Assembly (NCBI GenBank): GCA_030746455.1
Contig: JASLMQ010000856.1
Coordinates: 1 to 12,044 of the forward strand
Direction of reading: 5' to 3'
Length of the DNA: 12,044 bases
Source of the DNA: Candidatus Latescibacterota bacterium
Lineage (GTDB): Bacteria; Latescibacterota; UBA2968; GCA-2709665
The first letter of the stretch is position 1. Each line of letters opens with the position of its first letter. Both the position numbers and the translations under genes were made by a program. Of this stretch, positions 1-6,721 are shown piece after piece. The notes below the pieces were generated by a model. The model ran no database searches. It was not told the origin of the DNA and was given only the letters and a program-made list of their open reading frames with translations.

Positions 1-1575
1 GACGGCCCTGTCGAGGGTCCGCCTTAGGTTGAAGTCGATGGTCTCCAGATCGAGGCGACCTGCCTCGATCTTGGAGAAGTCCAGGATGTCGTTCAGGAGC
101 CTGAGAAGGGAATCCGCTGACTCCTTCACCGTTAGCAGGAATTCTCTTTGCTCTGAGGTGAGCTCGGTGTCGAGGGCCAGCTCCGACATGCCGATGATGC
201 CGTTCATCGGCGTGCGGATCTCGTGGCTCATGTTCGCCAGGAACTCGCTCTTGGCCCGGTTGGCCAGCTCCGCCTCGTCTCTCGCACGCTCCAGGGCCTC
301 TTGAGCCCGCTTCCGATCGGTGACGTCACGCAGGATGCCCACGAATCCTCGTTGCCCACCGGCTGACATCTCGCTGACGGCCAGGTCCATCGGGAATGTG
401 GAGCCGTCCTTTCTCAGACCGACGACCTCCCTCCAGATCCCTATGATCTTGCGCTCGCCGGTGGTCAGGTAGTTGCCGACGTAGGTATCGTGCTCGCCGC
501 GGTACGGCTCGGGCATGAGCATCCTGACATTCCTTCCCACCACCTCGCTCGCCGAGTACCCGAAAATGCGCTCCGCAGCGGGATTGTAAGCCTCAACAGT
601 GCCTCGCTCGTCTATCGTGATGATGCCATCCACGGCTGTACGGACAATCGCCCGCGTCGTCAACTCGCTCTGCTGGCGCTCCAGAGCGGCACTCACCCAT
701 CTCCCCATGAGCTGGACGAGGTCGATGTCCGTCTGCCTGAACGCCTCGGATCGGGGGGCAGCGCTGGAGAAGTTGAGCGTGCCGAAGCGGGATCCCTCGA
801 CCAGGATGGGTGAGCCGATGTAGGACTCGAGCTGGAAGTAGGCGTAGCAGGGATGGCCTTGCCACCGGGATTCTCCCATGCGGTCGATGGCCACCGGGCC
901 GTCGGCCTCGAGGGTGATGCTGCAATAGGTGCTTCCCAGCTCGAAGGTGTGACCGGGCTCCACTCCGGTACCCGGGGCGTGGACGGCTTCTACGGTGTAG
1001 GTCGTGTCCTGGATGCGGCTCACAATGCCGATGCCCGTGCCCAGCAGCTTGCATCCGAGCTTGAGGGTCTCCTCGAGTTGCCTATCAACAGACCAGTCAG
1101 GATTCGAGGCGAGTCCATAGAGCGCACGGATTCGGCGCTCCTGCTCTTCCGAAGCTCGCTCGGCCGCCCTCCTGTCTGTAATGTCGGTGCCGATGCCGAG
1201 GAAGCCCGTGATGGCATCGTCCGGGCCTCGAAGGGCCGTTACCGAAAGCAGCACGGGAAACCGGCTGCCGTCCTTGCGGATGTAGGTCCACTCGTTCTCG
1301 TCCGGTACGCCCAGGCGGGCCTTGGCCACGAACACCTCGAAGCCCGGCTCGATTGGCTTCCCCAGCTCTTCCGAGAGGGCCTCGGCGCGACGGACGACCT
1401 CGTCCGGATCGTGGATGACGGCGGGTGTGACCCGACCGACCACCTCCTCTGCAGAGTATCCCAGCCAGCGCTGGGCCGCCGCATTGAAGGTCCTGATGGT
1501 GCCATCCACATCTGTGGAGATGATGGTGTAGTTGGCGCTGTCGAGGATCGCTTGCTGAAGCGGTGCTTCGGTCAT
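1..1575 (-). CDS. PAS-GAF-PAS sensor histidine kinase (3' end outside window)
   Basis: The frame is open from an ATG at 1575 to the window edge and gives 525 residues. No membrane segment or signal peptide is visible, so this is a cytoplasmic sensor kinase. In order I see a PAS domain (about 10-135, ending in the PAC-like [10 protein letters not shown]), a GAF domain (about 155-300), a second PAS domain (about 305-422, ending [13 protein letters not shown]), a short coiled coil, and the dimerisation/phosphoacceptor domain with [16 protein letters not shown], where His451 is the predicted phosphorylation site. The ATP-binding domain, and any receiver or Hpt domain of a hybrid kinase, would lie beyond position 1. 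The second PAS closely resembles the FixL haem PAS ([12 protein letters not shown], then IIGI and RKDGSTFP), but the haem-ligand histidine position appears to be Lys376. The gene follows the PilZ/receiver gene by 70 bases in the same direction, so the two are probably co-transcribed and functionally paired. A GAGG lies about 9 bases before the ATG. The family call is firm; the signal sensed is unknown. Confidence 0.93.
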   Translation of the reverse strand, partial: MTEAPLQQAILDSANYTIISTDVDGTIRTFNAAAQRWLGYSAEEVVGRVTPAVIHDPDEVVRRAEALSEELGKPIEPGFEVFVAKARLGVPDENEWTYIRKDGSRFPVLLSVTALRGPDDAITGFLGIGTDITDRRAAERASEEQERRIRALYGLASNPDWSVDRQLEETLKLGCKLLGTGIGIVSRIQDTTYTVEAVHAPGTGVEPGHTFELGSTYCSITLEADGPVAIDRMGESRWQGHPCYAYFQLESYIGSPILVEGSRFGTLNFSSAAPRSEAFRQTDIDLVQLMGRWVSAALERQQSELTTRAIVRTAVDGIITIDERGTVEAYNPAAERIFGYSASEVVGRNVRMLMPEPYRGEHDTYVGNYLTTGERKIIGIWREVVGLRKDGSTFPMDLAVSEMSAGGQRGFVGILRDVTDRKRAQEALERARDEAELANRAKSEFLANMSHEIRTPMNGIIGMSELALDTELTSEQREFLLTVKESADSLLRLLNDILDFSKIEAGRLDLETIDFNLRRTLDRAV

Positions 1576-1645
1576 CTCAGTCAGCCTCGAATTGCGGGAT
1601 GATCGCGCCGTCGGCCTCAGCCGGACCGGCGGCGGGGTTCGTCAC

Positions 1646-2584
1646 TCAGGTATCCGAACGGGCGTGCAGCAGGGCCCTGCGAATCCGGCCCACGAGGTCC
1701 TCGGGCTCGAACGGCTTGACGATGAAGCCGTCGACCCTGAGCGCCAGGGCCTGCTGAACGGTCTGCGGTGAGCTCTGGGTGGTCAGCAGGATGATGGGGA
1801 TTTCGGCAGTCGCGGGCTCCGATCGCAGTCGCCGACACACCTCGAGTCCATCCACCTTCGGCAGTACAACATCCAGGAGGACGAGGTCGGGTCCGAACCG
1901 CTCGATCCCATCCAGGGCCTCCTGTCCGTCGGCGGCAACCTGTACAACGAAACCAGCCTCCTGAAGCGCGGTCGAGATCCGCTCGCGCGCCTCTTCGTCG
2001 CTGTCGACCGCCAGAACGCGGCTCCTGGAGCTCGGCGCTTCGGGAAAGACGACCCGGTTGGCCATTCTGACGAGCTTCTCGAGTTCGACGGGCTTGGCCA
2101 GGAATCCGGCGATCTCGTTGTTGGTCAGAACCTCGTGCCCCTCACGGTTCATGTAGCCCGTGATGAGCACCACCGGGACGTGGATGTCCAGATCCCTGAG
2201 GCGGGCCAAGAGGCGCCACCCGTTCATCTCGGGCATCATCAGGTCGGAGACGATCAAATCCACGCTGATCCCGGCGGCAACTCTGAGGGCGTCGCGACCG
2301 TTCGCTGCGGGAATCACACGATAGCCCTCGGCCAGCAGGACCTCGACCATGATCTCACGCACGGCGTCATCGTCGTCGACCACCAGGATCGTCTTGCCGT
2401 TCGGGGTTCCGTCCGGGGTCAGGATGGGTGCCTGCCCCTCTTGGACCGCAACCTCCTCCTCCGTGATGTCCTGGTCCGTCTCCTGGGGTCCTCCCTCCGG
2501 CTCTGGTTCCTTTGTCTTGGCCTCCGGCTGCCCCTCCTCGTCAGCCTCCCTGAGGGCGGCATCGTGCTCTTCTTCCGCCGGGTG
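1646..2584 (-). CDS. Tandem receiver (REC-REC) part of a frameshifted PilZ-REC-REC gene
   Basis: This frame encodes a Glu/Pro-rich acidic linker followed by two complete receiver domains, about 312 residues from 2584 to the TGA at 1646. REC1 has the acidic pair in ILVVDDDD, the phosphoacceptor Asp in VSDLMMPEMNG, Thr in LITG and Lys in LAKPVE. REC2 has VLAVDSDEE, Asp in LLDVVLPKVDG, Thr in LLTT and Lys in VKPFEPED. Both should be phosphorylatable. There is no DNA-binding or enzymatic output domain. I found no ATG, GTG or TTG in this frame between 2584 and the GTG lying inside the first beta strand of REC1, so it has no credible start of its own. The frame stays open upstream to an ATG at 2977, but that stretch is a shadow of the PilZ gene. 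The simplest reading is the C-terminal half of one protein with the PilZ gene, about 586 residues in all if one base is restored. The histidine kinase downstream is the natural phosphodonor. Confidence 0.8.
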   Translation of the reverse strand, partial: HPAEEEHDAALREADEEGQPEAKTKEPEPEGGPQETDQDITEEEVAVQEGQAPILTPDGTPNGKTILVVDDDDAVREIMVEVLLAEGYRVIPAANGRDALRVAAGISVDLIVSDLMMPEMNGWRLLARLRDLDIHVPVVLITGYMNREGHEVLTNNEIAGFLAKPVELEKLVRMANRVVFPEAPSSRSRVLAVDSDEEARERISTALQEAGFVVQVAADGQEALDGIERFGPDLVLLDVVLPKVDGLEVCRRLRSEPATAEIPIILLTTQSSPQTVQQALALRVDGFIVKPFEPEDLVGRIRRALLHARSDT

Positions 2585-3405
2585 CCCCCGATTTCCCGGA
2601 TGGTGGTCTCCGTGAGCTTCAGACCCTCCTTGGCCTCCCTCAGCGCGGCCTGTGGCGACAGGCTGGGAGCTACGGGGCCCGGAGACGGGCCGCCCAGCGT
2701 CATCTGGCGGATCAGCTCTCGCTGGCGAAGGGCCACGTACCGGAGGAGTGCGCTTCGGGAGACGTTGTCCAGATCCAGGCACTCGATCCCCTGCACGTAG
2801 GGTCGTTTGCCCGACCGCGCTGCCAGGCCCGGGTCGAGGTTCCACCTGACCTGTCCCTTGACCCGCCTCAGGGGCTTTGTTCGATCGTGCCCCTCCTGAT
2901 CCGGTGGGAATGGCAGGTCGAAATCCAGGGATACGCAGGCCTCCCTGGGGATCGGCACGGTAGTCTGCAGGCGGCACCCCCTCGCGCTCAGATCCGCCAC
3001 GATGCCCTCAGACCCTTCCTTCGCCTCGGGGTCCGTTATGCGGACGGCAGCGGGAATACGCGTGGTGACCCGGTAATGCTCCCGTCGGGGTCGCCTGGTG
3101 ATCGCATCGGGCCCCGGTCTGGCGAGCACGAGGCAGGGGATACGACCAGACAGCCTGCTCAGTACCCGGCTCTTGAACCGGTGGTCGGCAAACCCCTTCC
3201 ACACCGAGACGACAACCGGCGTTCCCTCCGGGAGCGGGACGCTGACACGGCCCTCGGTAGGCATCGAGACCACGATGCCCTCCTCCGTCACGTCCTGAAC
3301 CATGGAGTCGAAACGCCGCGGCTCGCCCGATTCCGGATCGGGCGCCCGCAGCTCGAGCTTGTCGGCGGCCTCGATATCTTCCGCCGTCCGGATGATGTCA
3401 CTCAT
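2419..3405 (-). CDS. YcgR-like PilZ-domain protein (N-terminal part of a PilZ-REC-REC gene)
   Basis: The protein starts at an ATG at 3405. An N-terminal YcgR/PilZN-like beta domain (about 15-100) is followed by a PilZ domain (about 104-230). Both c-di-GMP-binding motifs are present: RxxxR at Arg108-Arg112 (RREHYR) and DxSxxG at 138-143 (DLSARG). A later strand reads VQGIECLDL. PilZ proteins bind cyclic di-GMP and change the behaviour of a partner, for example the flagellar motor in YcgR. After about residue 272 the frame becomes an Arg-rich string, which is what the acidic GAG-rich linker looks like when read one base out of phase. The frame then stops at 2419. I therefore think homology ends near 2585 and the true protein continues into the two receiver domains in the other frame. 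If the frameshift is real, cells make a stand-alone PilZ protein with a basic tail. AGGG lies about 10 bases before the start. A strong promoter lies about 100 bases upstream. Confidence 0.85.
   Translation of the reverse strand: MSDIIRTAEDIEAADKLELRAPDPESGEPRRFDSMVQDVTEEGIVVSMPTEGRVSVPLPEGTPVVVSVWKGFADHRFKSRVLSRLSGRIPCLVLARPGPDAITRRPRREHYRVTTRIPAAVRITDPEAKEGSEGIVADLSARGCRLQTTVPIPREACVSLDFDLPFPPDQEGHDRTKPLRRVKGQVRWNLDPGLAARSGKRPYVQGIECLDLDNVSRSALLRYVALRQRELIRQMTLGGPSPGPVAPSLSPQAALREAKEGLKLTETTIREIGGTRRKKSTMPPSGRLTRRGSRRPRQRNQSRREDPRRRTRTSRRRRLRSKRGRHPS
2585..2589 (-). other. Probable frameshift site (run of five C on +, G on the coding strand)
   Basis: The PilZ frame and the receiver frame meet here. 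The coding strand reads ATC GGG GGC ACC in the PilZ frame. Adding one G to this run gives ATC GGG GGG CAC, which leads straight into the receiver frame with no other change and no stop codon. A missed base in a homopolymer, in sequencing or in the cell, explains the break best. The exact position could be a few codons either side. Confidence 0.65.
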
Positions 3406-3501
3406 GGTCGCAAGGCCCTGGATAGGGACGAGACGCTACCGGTCCGGCACGGAACCGGGCACGGTACTTCGCGAGAGGAACGCAGATTGCCGGCTGTTCG
3501 C

Positions 3502-3531
3502 ATAAGATAAGCCGACCGGCGGGGATGTCAA
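3502..3531 (-). promoter_or_regulatory. Sigma70-type promoter of the PilZ-REC-REC / histidine kinase unit
   Basis: On the minus strand a perfect TTGACA (3526-3531) is followed by an 18-base spacer and TCTTAT (3502-3507). A second register with TATCTT (3504-3509) and a 16-base spacer is also possible. The predicted transcript starts near 3495, leaving a leader of about 90 bases before the PilZ ATG. It lies 36 bases beyond the stop of the uracil-DNA glycosylase gene, so it begins a new unit. The rest of the 161-base gap (3406-3566) holds only short GC-rich inverted repeats. Confidence 0.6.
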
Positions 3532-3566
3532 CACGGAAGGGACGCTCACCCTGGCCGGGGCCGATC

Positions 3567-4280
3567 TCACCTCTCGGCCGCACCCTCGAGGAGGCCGCGG
3601 ACCGTGCCGAACAAGTCGTCGACCATGGTCTCGGTGAGCCGACCCGTGTTGATGTTGTACCGGCTGAAATGGTAGCTGGCCAGCAGCACCCTCGATTCAC
3701 CCGGAGAGCGATGGACCTTCCCGTGGCCGAAGGTGGCCGCTGAGAGGGTGCGAACGATGCCTGCCGCCTTGAGCAGAGAGAGATAGGCCTGGAAGGCGTC
3801 CCTTCCCATGGCTAGCACGACGCGCAAGTGACCCAGCTGCTCGACCTCACGCCTCAGCCAGTCCAGGCAGGACCGTTTCTCTTCGGTGGTGGGACGATTG
3901 GCGGGCGGGACGCACTTCACGGCGTTGGTGATGTAGACGTTACGGAGCCGGAGGCCGTCGCCCCGCGCGGAGACCTCTGCCCGGTTGCCGAAGCCGTGTG
4001 CGTGGAGGGCGCGATAGAGGACGACGCCGGCTGCATCGCCCGTGAACGGTCGCCCGGTCCGATTCGCGCCATGGGCACCGGGCGCCAACCCGATGATGAG
4101 CAGCTCCGCGTTTCGGTCTCCGAACCCGGGCACGGGCCTTGCCCAGTAGTCGGTCCACTCCCCCTTCCGGTTCTCCGGAAGCGAGAAGGACTCGCAGTAG
4201 TCCGCCAGGCGCGGGCAGCGCCGGCATCCGGCGATCTCCTCGGCGAACAGGGAATCCCGCCTTGCTTGCCCGGCGCGCAC
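3567..4280 (-). CDS. udgB: Family 5 (UdgB-type) uracil-DNA glycosylase
   Basis: This 237-residue protein matches the iron-sulfur family 5 glycosylases, which remove uracil and other deaminated bases from DNA at the start of base-excision repair. Motif A is at 64-82 (GLAPGAHGANRTGRPFTGD), with the Ala and Asn-rich form typical of UdgB rather than family 4. Motif B is near the C-terminus (SYHFSRYN at 202-209, then NTGRLT), with His204 as the conserved histidine. Four cysteines, Cys19/Cys22 and Cys123/Cys138, have the spacing expected for a 4Fe-4S cluster. Residue 205 is Phe where Pro is more usual after the motif B His. The start is a GTG one base after the stop of the YitJ-like gene, so translation is probably coupled. 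I see no strong ribosome binding site. It is likely the last gene of the dehydratase/YitJ/glycosylase unit; the grouping with folate genes has no obvious functional logic. Confidence 0.9.
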   Translation of the reverse strand: MRAGQARRDSLFAEEIAGCRRCPRLADYCESFSLPENRKGEWTDYWARPVPGFGDRNAELLIIGLAPGAHGANRTGRPFTGDAAGVVLYRALHAHGFGNRAEVSARGDGLRLRNVYITNAVKCVPPANRPTTEEKRSCLDWLRREVEQLGHLRVVLAMGRDAFQAYLSLLKAAGIVRTLSAATFGHGKVHRSPGESRVLLASYHFSRYNINTGRLTETMVDDLFGTVRGLLEGAAER

Positions 4281-4281
4281 C

Positions 4282-6147
4282 TCAGCGCCCTGTCTCGCGT
4301 GGGACCCGCTTTTTTATGTGGCGCACCAGCTCCACGGCCGTCTCGTACTTCTCCAGCTGGGGCATCAGGTAGAACCCCGGGGCTCGGGCGCAGGCCGCGT
4401 CGACGAGCTCCTTTGCGATCTGGAGCCCCTCGGCCGCAGCCTGCTTGGGCGGCGCGGCGCGCATACGGTCCAGGGTGTCGTCGGGGATCCGGATGCCGGG
4501 GATCTCATTGTGGAGGAAGGACGCGTTCCGGTAGGAAACAAGGGGCATAACGCCCATAAAAACAGGCACATCAAGATGGGAAGTGCTCTGGTAGAGGACG
4601 TCCACAAGCGCGGGGTCGAACACGGGCTGGGTCATCACGAACCGGGCGCCCAGCTTGACCTTCTTCTCCAGCCGGCGGATGGCCGGCTCGATTCTACGCA
4701 CGTTGGGGTCGAGGGCCGCGCCGATGACGAAGTCTGCCGACCCGCTCACCGGGTTCCCTGCCACGTTGATCCCGCGGTTCAGGTTGGCGATCAGCTCGAT
4801 CAGTCCCAGGGAGTTGGTGTCGTAGACCGAGGTCGAGTCGGACGAATCGCCCATCGCTGCGGGATCGCCCGTGAGCGCGAGCACCGTCCGGATACCCAGT
4901 GCTGCGGCCCCGGCCAGCTCCGACTGCTGTCCCATCAGGTTTCGGTCGCGGCAGGTGCAATGGACCACGGCGGCGACGCCGAATTCCTCCTGCAGGATGT
5001 GCGCCAGGGCGAAGGGGCTCATCCGCACCTGGGCGAGTGAGCTCTCCACCAGGCTGAAGGCATCGGCCCCGACCGCCTTGAGGCGCGCCGCGGCCCTACG
5101 CACTGCGCCCAGGGCCATTCCCCGTGGCGGCTTCACCTCCACGAGAGTCACGGTGGTGGTGCCTACACGCTCAACCGGGCTGTAGATGGCGGGGGGGCGG
5201 GGTTCGCGCCGCTTCAAACGCCTGGGGCGCGCCTGCGGGGGTTCCCTGCGCTCCGGCCGCCGGGTGGGTGCCCTGCCCTTCAATCGGTCCGCGACAAGCC
5301 GGATATGGTCCGGCGTGGTTCCGCAGCATCCCCCGACGAGGACCGCCCCCGCCTCGACGAGCCGCTCGGCGCTGTCGGCGAAGTAGGCCGGGTCCGAAAC
5401 GTAGATCATCCGCCCGTTCACGTACTGCGGAAAGCTGGCGTTCGGCTGGGCCGATATCCTGGCGTCCGTGAGCCGGCCGACCTCTTCGATCACGCGGGTC
5501 AGCCCCAGGGGCCCGGCGCCGCAGTTGCCGCCGATCGCCGAGGCCCCAAGGCGCTCAAGCTCCAGGAGCGAGCGCACCGCATCGGATCCCCCGGTGGTCC
5601 GGAGGGCCTCCGCGAAGGCCATCTGGCAGATGATGGGGATCGTGGAGTCCAGCTCCCGGGCCACCTTGAGCGCCACGGCCATCTCGTCGAAGTGGGCGAA
5701 GGTCTCCAGCACGAGCAGATCCACGCCTTCCTCGAGGAGCACGGCGATCTGTTCCCGAAACGCGGGCTCGTGGTCCTCGTCGGCGCCTTCTTCGTGGGCT
5801 TCGGGATGGCGGCCGTGGGGGCCCACGGCCCCGGCCACGAACACGGAATCCGGGACGGCCGACCGGGCGAGTCGCGCTGCGGTGGCGTTGATCTCCTCGA
5901 TCCGGCCCTCGAGGCCGGCCGCCACCAGCTTGTTCCGGTTGGCGCCAAAGCTGTTCGTCTCCACCACCACGCTGCCCGCCTCGACATACTCCCTGTGGAC
6001 GTCGGCCACCAGATCGGGCCGCGTGAGGTTGGCCGCCTCGAAGCACCCGTCCCACGCCAGACCGCGTGCGGCGAGCATGGTGCCCATGGCCCCGTCGCCG
6101 ATGACGACCTCGTTCTCGAGCAGCTGGAGGAAATCGCTGGATCCCAT
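4282..6147 (-). CDS. yitJ: Bifunctional homocysteine S-methyltransferase / 5,10-methylenetetrahydrofolate reductase
   Basis: The 621-residue protein has the two-domain layout of B. subtilis YitJ. The N-terminal homocysteine methyltransferase barrel (about 5-290) begins with IGDGAMGTML and carries the zinc ligands Cys209 (GGNCGAGP) and Cys274/Cys275 (VGGCCGTTPDH). A basic Pro/Arg-rich linker (about 291-322) joins it to a MetF-like reductase barrel (about 330-612) containing VEVKPPRG, VHCTCRDRN, LALTGDP and FVMTQPVFD. The reductase makes 5-methyltetrahydrofolate using flavin; the first domain is expected to move a methyl group to homocysteine to give methionine. The cobalamin and activation domains of full MetH are absent, so either the methyl donor or a separate corrinoid partner is unresolved. 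The ATG has a good ribosome site (GGAGAGGG, about 4 bases away). A hairpin sits just upstream, and the gene probably shares a transcript with the dehydratase-like gene before it and the glycosylase after it. Confidence 0.94.
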   Translation of the reverse strand: MGSSDFLQLLENEVVIGDGAMGTMLAARGLAWDGCFEAANLTRPDLVADVHREYVEAGSVVVETNSFGANRNKLVAAGLEGRIEEINATAARLARSAVPDSVFVAGAVGPHGRHPEAHEEGADEDHEPAFREQIAVLLEEGVDLLVLETFAHFDEMAVALKVARELDSTIPIICQMAFAEALRTTGGSDAVRSLLELERLGASAIGGNCGAGPLGLTRVIEEVGRLTDARISAQPNASFPQYVNGRMIYVSDPAYFADSAERLVEAGAVLVGGCCGTTPDHIRLVADRLKGRAPTRRPERREPPQARPRRLKRREPRPPAIYSPVERVGTTTVTLVEVKPPRGMALGAVRRAAARLKAVGADAFSLVESSLAQVRMSPFALAHILQEEFGVAAVVHCTCRDRNLMGQQSELAGAAALGIRTVLALTGDPAAMGDSSDSTSVYDTNSLGLIELIANLNRGINVAGNPVSGSADFVIGAALDPNVRRIEPAIRRLEKKVKLGARFVMTQPVFDPALVDVLYQSTSHLDVPVFMGVMPLVSYRNASFLHNEIPGIRIPDDTLDRMRAAPPKQAAAEGLQIAKELVDAACARAPGFYLMPQLEKYETAVELVRHIKKRVPRETGR

Positions 6148-6169
6148 CTTGCCCTCTCCATACAGGATA

Positions 6170-6196
6170 CCCCCGCGGTCGTGCCGACCTCGGGGG
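6170..6196 (-). promoter_or_regulatory. Strong hairpin in the leader of the YitJ-like gene
   Basis: On the minus strand CCCCCG-A-GGTCG pairs with CGACC-G-CGGGGG around a GCA loop: eleven base pairs with one A/G mismatch in 27 bases. It lies between the dehydratase-like stop (6224) and the YitJ-like ATG (6147), just ahead of the ribosome binding site. No U-run follows, so it is not a classic intrinsic terminator. It may be an attenuator, an RNA processing or stability element, or a weak terminator. A TATAAA just downstream of the dehydratase-like stop, without a recognisable -35, could give this gene its own start. Confidence 0.5.
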
Positions 6197-6223
6197 CTCT
6201 CCGATGGGTTTTATAGCGGCCGG

Positions 6224-6532
6224 CTACTCCGCGTCGTTGACCGCTGCGGCGAAATCCAGGTCCGCCTGAGTGACAGCGTTCTCGCTGTGCGTGGTCACCG
6301 TGACCGTTAGGGTCCGCGTCCGGCTGTCCAGTACAAGGTCGGAGTGGTGGTTGTTGGCGTCCATCACCTCGGTGATTTTCCGCACAAAGCCGGTGGTGGG
6401 CACGAACTTCTTGAAGCTCCAGACCCGGCGGAGCGACTTCTCCTCGACATCGTAGTCCCAGCCTTCCAGGCTCTCGAGCGCGGACCGTATTACCAGCTCG
6501 CTCAATAGCGTCTTGTCCTCTACCGCGGGCAT
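6224..6532 (-). CDS. Pterin-4a-carbinolamine dehydratase-like protein
   Basis: The 102-residue protein has the length and pattern of the PCD/DCoH family, which dehydrates 4a-hydroxytetrahydropterins and includes members proposed to act in folate or molybdopterin metabolism. The paired histidines are His62-His63 (NNHHSDL) and the third His is His82 in VTVTTHSENAVTQADL, followed by Asp91. Two details differ from the usual form: Ser follows the His pair instead of Pro, and the aromatic residue normally about ten positions before the third His is a small polar residue. Activity is therefore less sure than fold. GGAGG lies 8 bases before the ATG, an excellent ribosome site. The next gene, 76 bases on, is a tetrahydrofolate enzyme and mobA is close upstream, which fits a pterin-related role. 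No aromatic amino-acid hydroxylase is present in the window. The three-way-junction element lies in its leader. Confidence 0.85.
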   Translation of the reverse strand: MPAVEDKTLLSELVIRSALESLEGWDYDVEEKSLRRVWSFKKFVPTTGFVRKITEVMDANNHHSDLVLDSRTRTLTVTVTTHSENAVTQADLDFAAAVNDAE

Positions 6533-6555
6533 GCGTCAGACCTCCATCGTTCCCG

Positions 6556-6617
6556 GCACCCACGAACCCGCGTAGCGGGTTTGAGCGCAGGCGCGAATGC
6601 GCCGGAGCCGTGGGTGC
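6556..6617. repeat. 62-base three-way-junction palindromic element, upstream of the dehydratase-like gene
   Basis: A closing stem GCACCCACG (6556-6564) pairs perfectly with CGTGGGTGC (6609-6617). It encloses two hairpins: AACCCGC-GTA-GCGGGTT (6565-6581), directly stacked on the closing stem, and GGCGC-GAAT-GCGCC (6590-6603), which can be extended by two more pairs across a small internal loop. A further short hairpin CCGGC-AA-GCCGG (6663-6674) and the palindrome GGCATGCC (6652-6659) lie beside it. The shape is symmetric on both strands, as in REP/MITE-like repeats, but it could also be a structured 5' leader of the dehydratase-like mRNA. Only one copy is in this window. The rest of the 189-base gap (6533-6721) shows no gene. 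Confidence 0.6.
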
Positions 6618-6721
6618 GCGTGTTATATGACGTGCGGCCCGGGGTGGTGGAGGCATGCCAGGCCGGCAAGCCGGGGATCATTCCTCTCTACTCCTCAGCT
6701 CTAGAGTGAAGGATAACGCCA

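Noticed and set aside
2565..2595. Programmed -1 frameshifting at the PilZ/receiver junction
   Set aside because: I see no X XXY YYZ heptamer in the right phase; the G run is preceded by C, so the P-site tRNA would re-pair poorly. A simple indel in the run explains the data better, though recoding cannot be excluded without reads.
6148..6223. SAM or cobalamin riboswitch upstream of the YitJ-like gene
   Set aside because: The gap is 76 bases with one simple hairpin, too short and lacking the multi-helix cores of known classes.
6556..6617. tRNA or tRNA-like gene
   Set aside because: The fold has three helices, not a cloverleaf; there is no T-loop sequence, and the anticodon-type loop of seven bases is missing.
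5499..6656. A 385-codon minus-strand frame overlapping the YitJ-like and dehydratase-like genes
   Set aside because: It is out of phase with two clear genes, is rich in Arg/Pro/Ser with no motif, and starts inside the palindromic region.
6663..6674. Intrinsic terminator for the small membrane protein gene
   Set aside because: The CCGGC/GCCGG stem is short with a two-base loop and no U-run after it on either strand.
6500..6681. Small protein starting at an ATG at 6681 with an AGAGGA before it
   Set aside because: The frame runs through the three-way-junction element into the dehydratase gene out of phase, and its composition follows the palindromes and not coding constraint.
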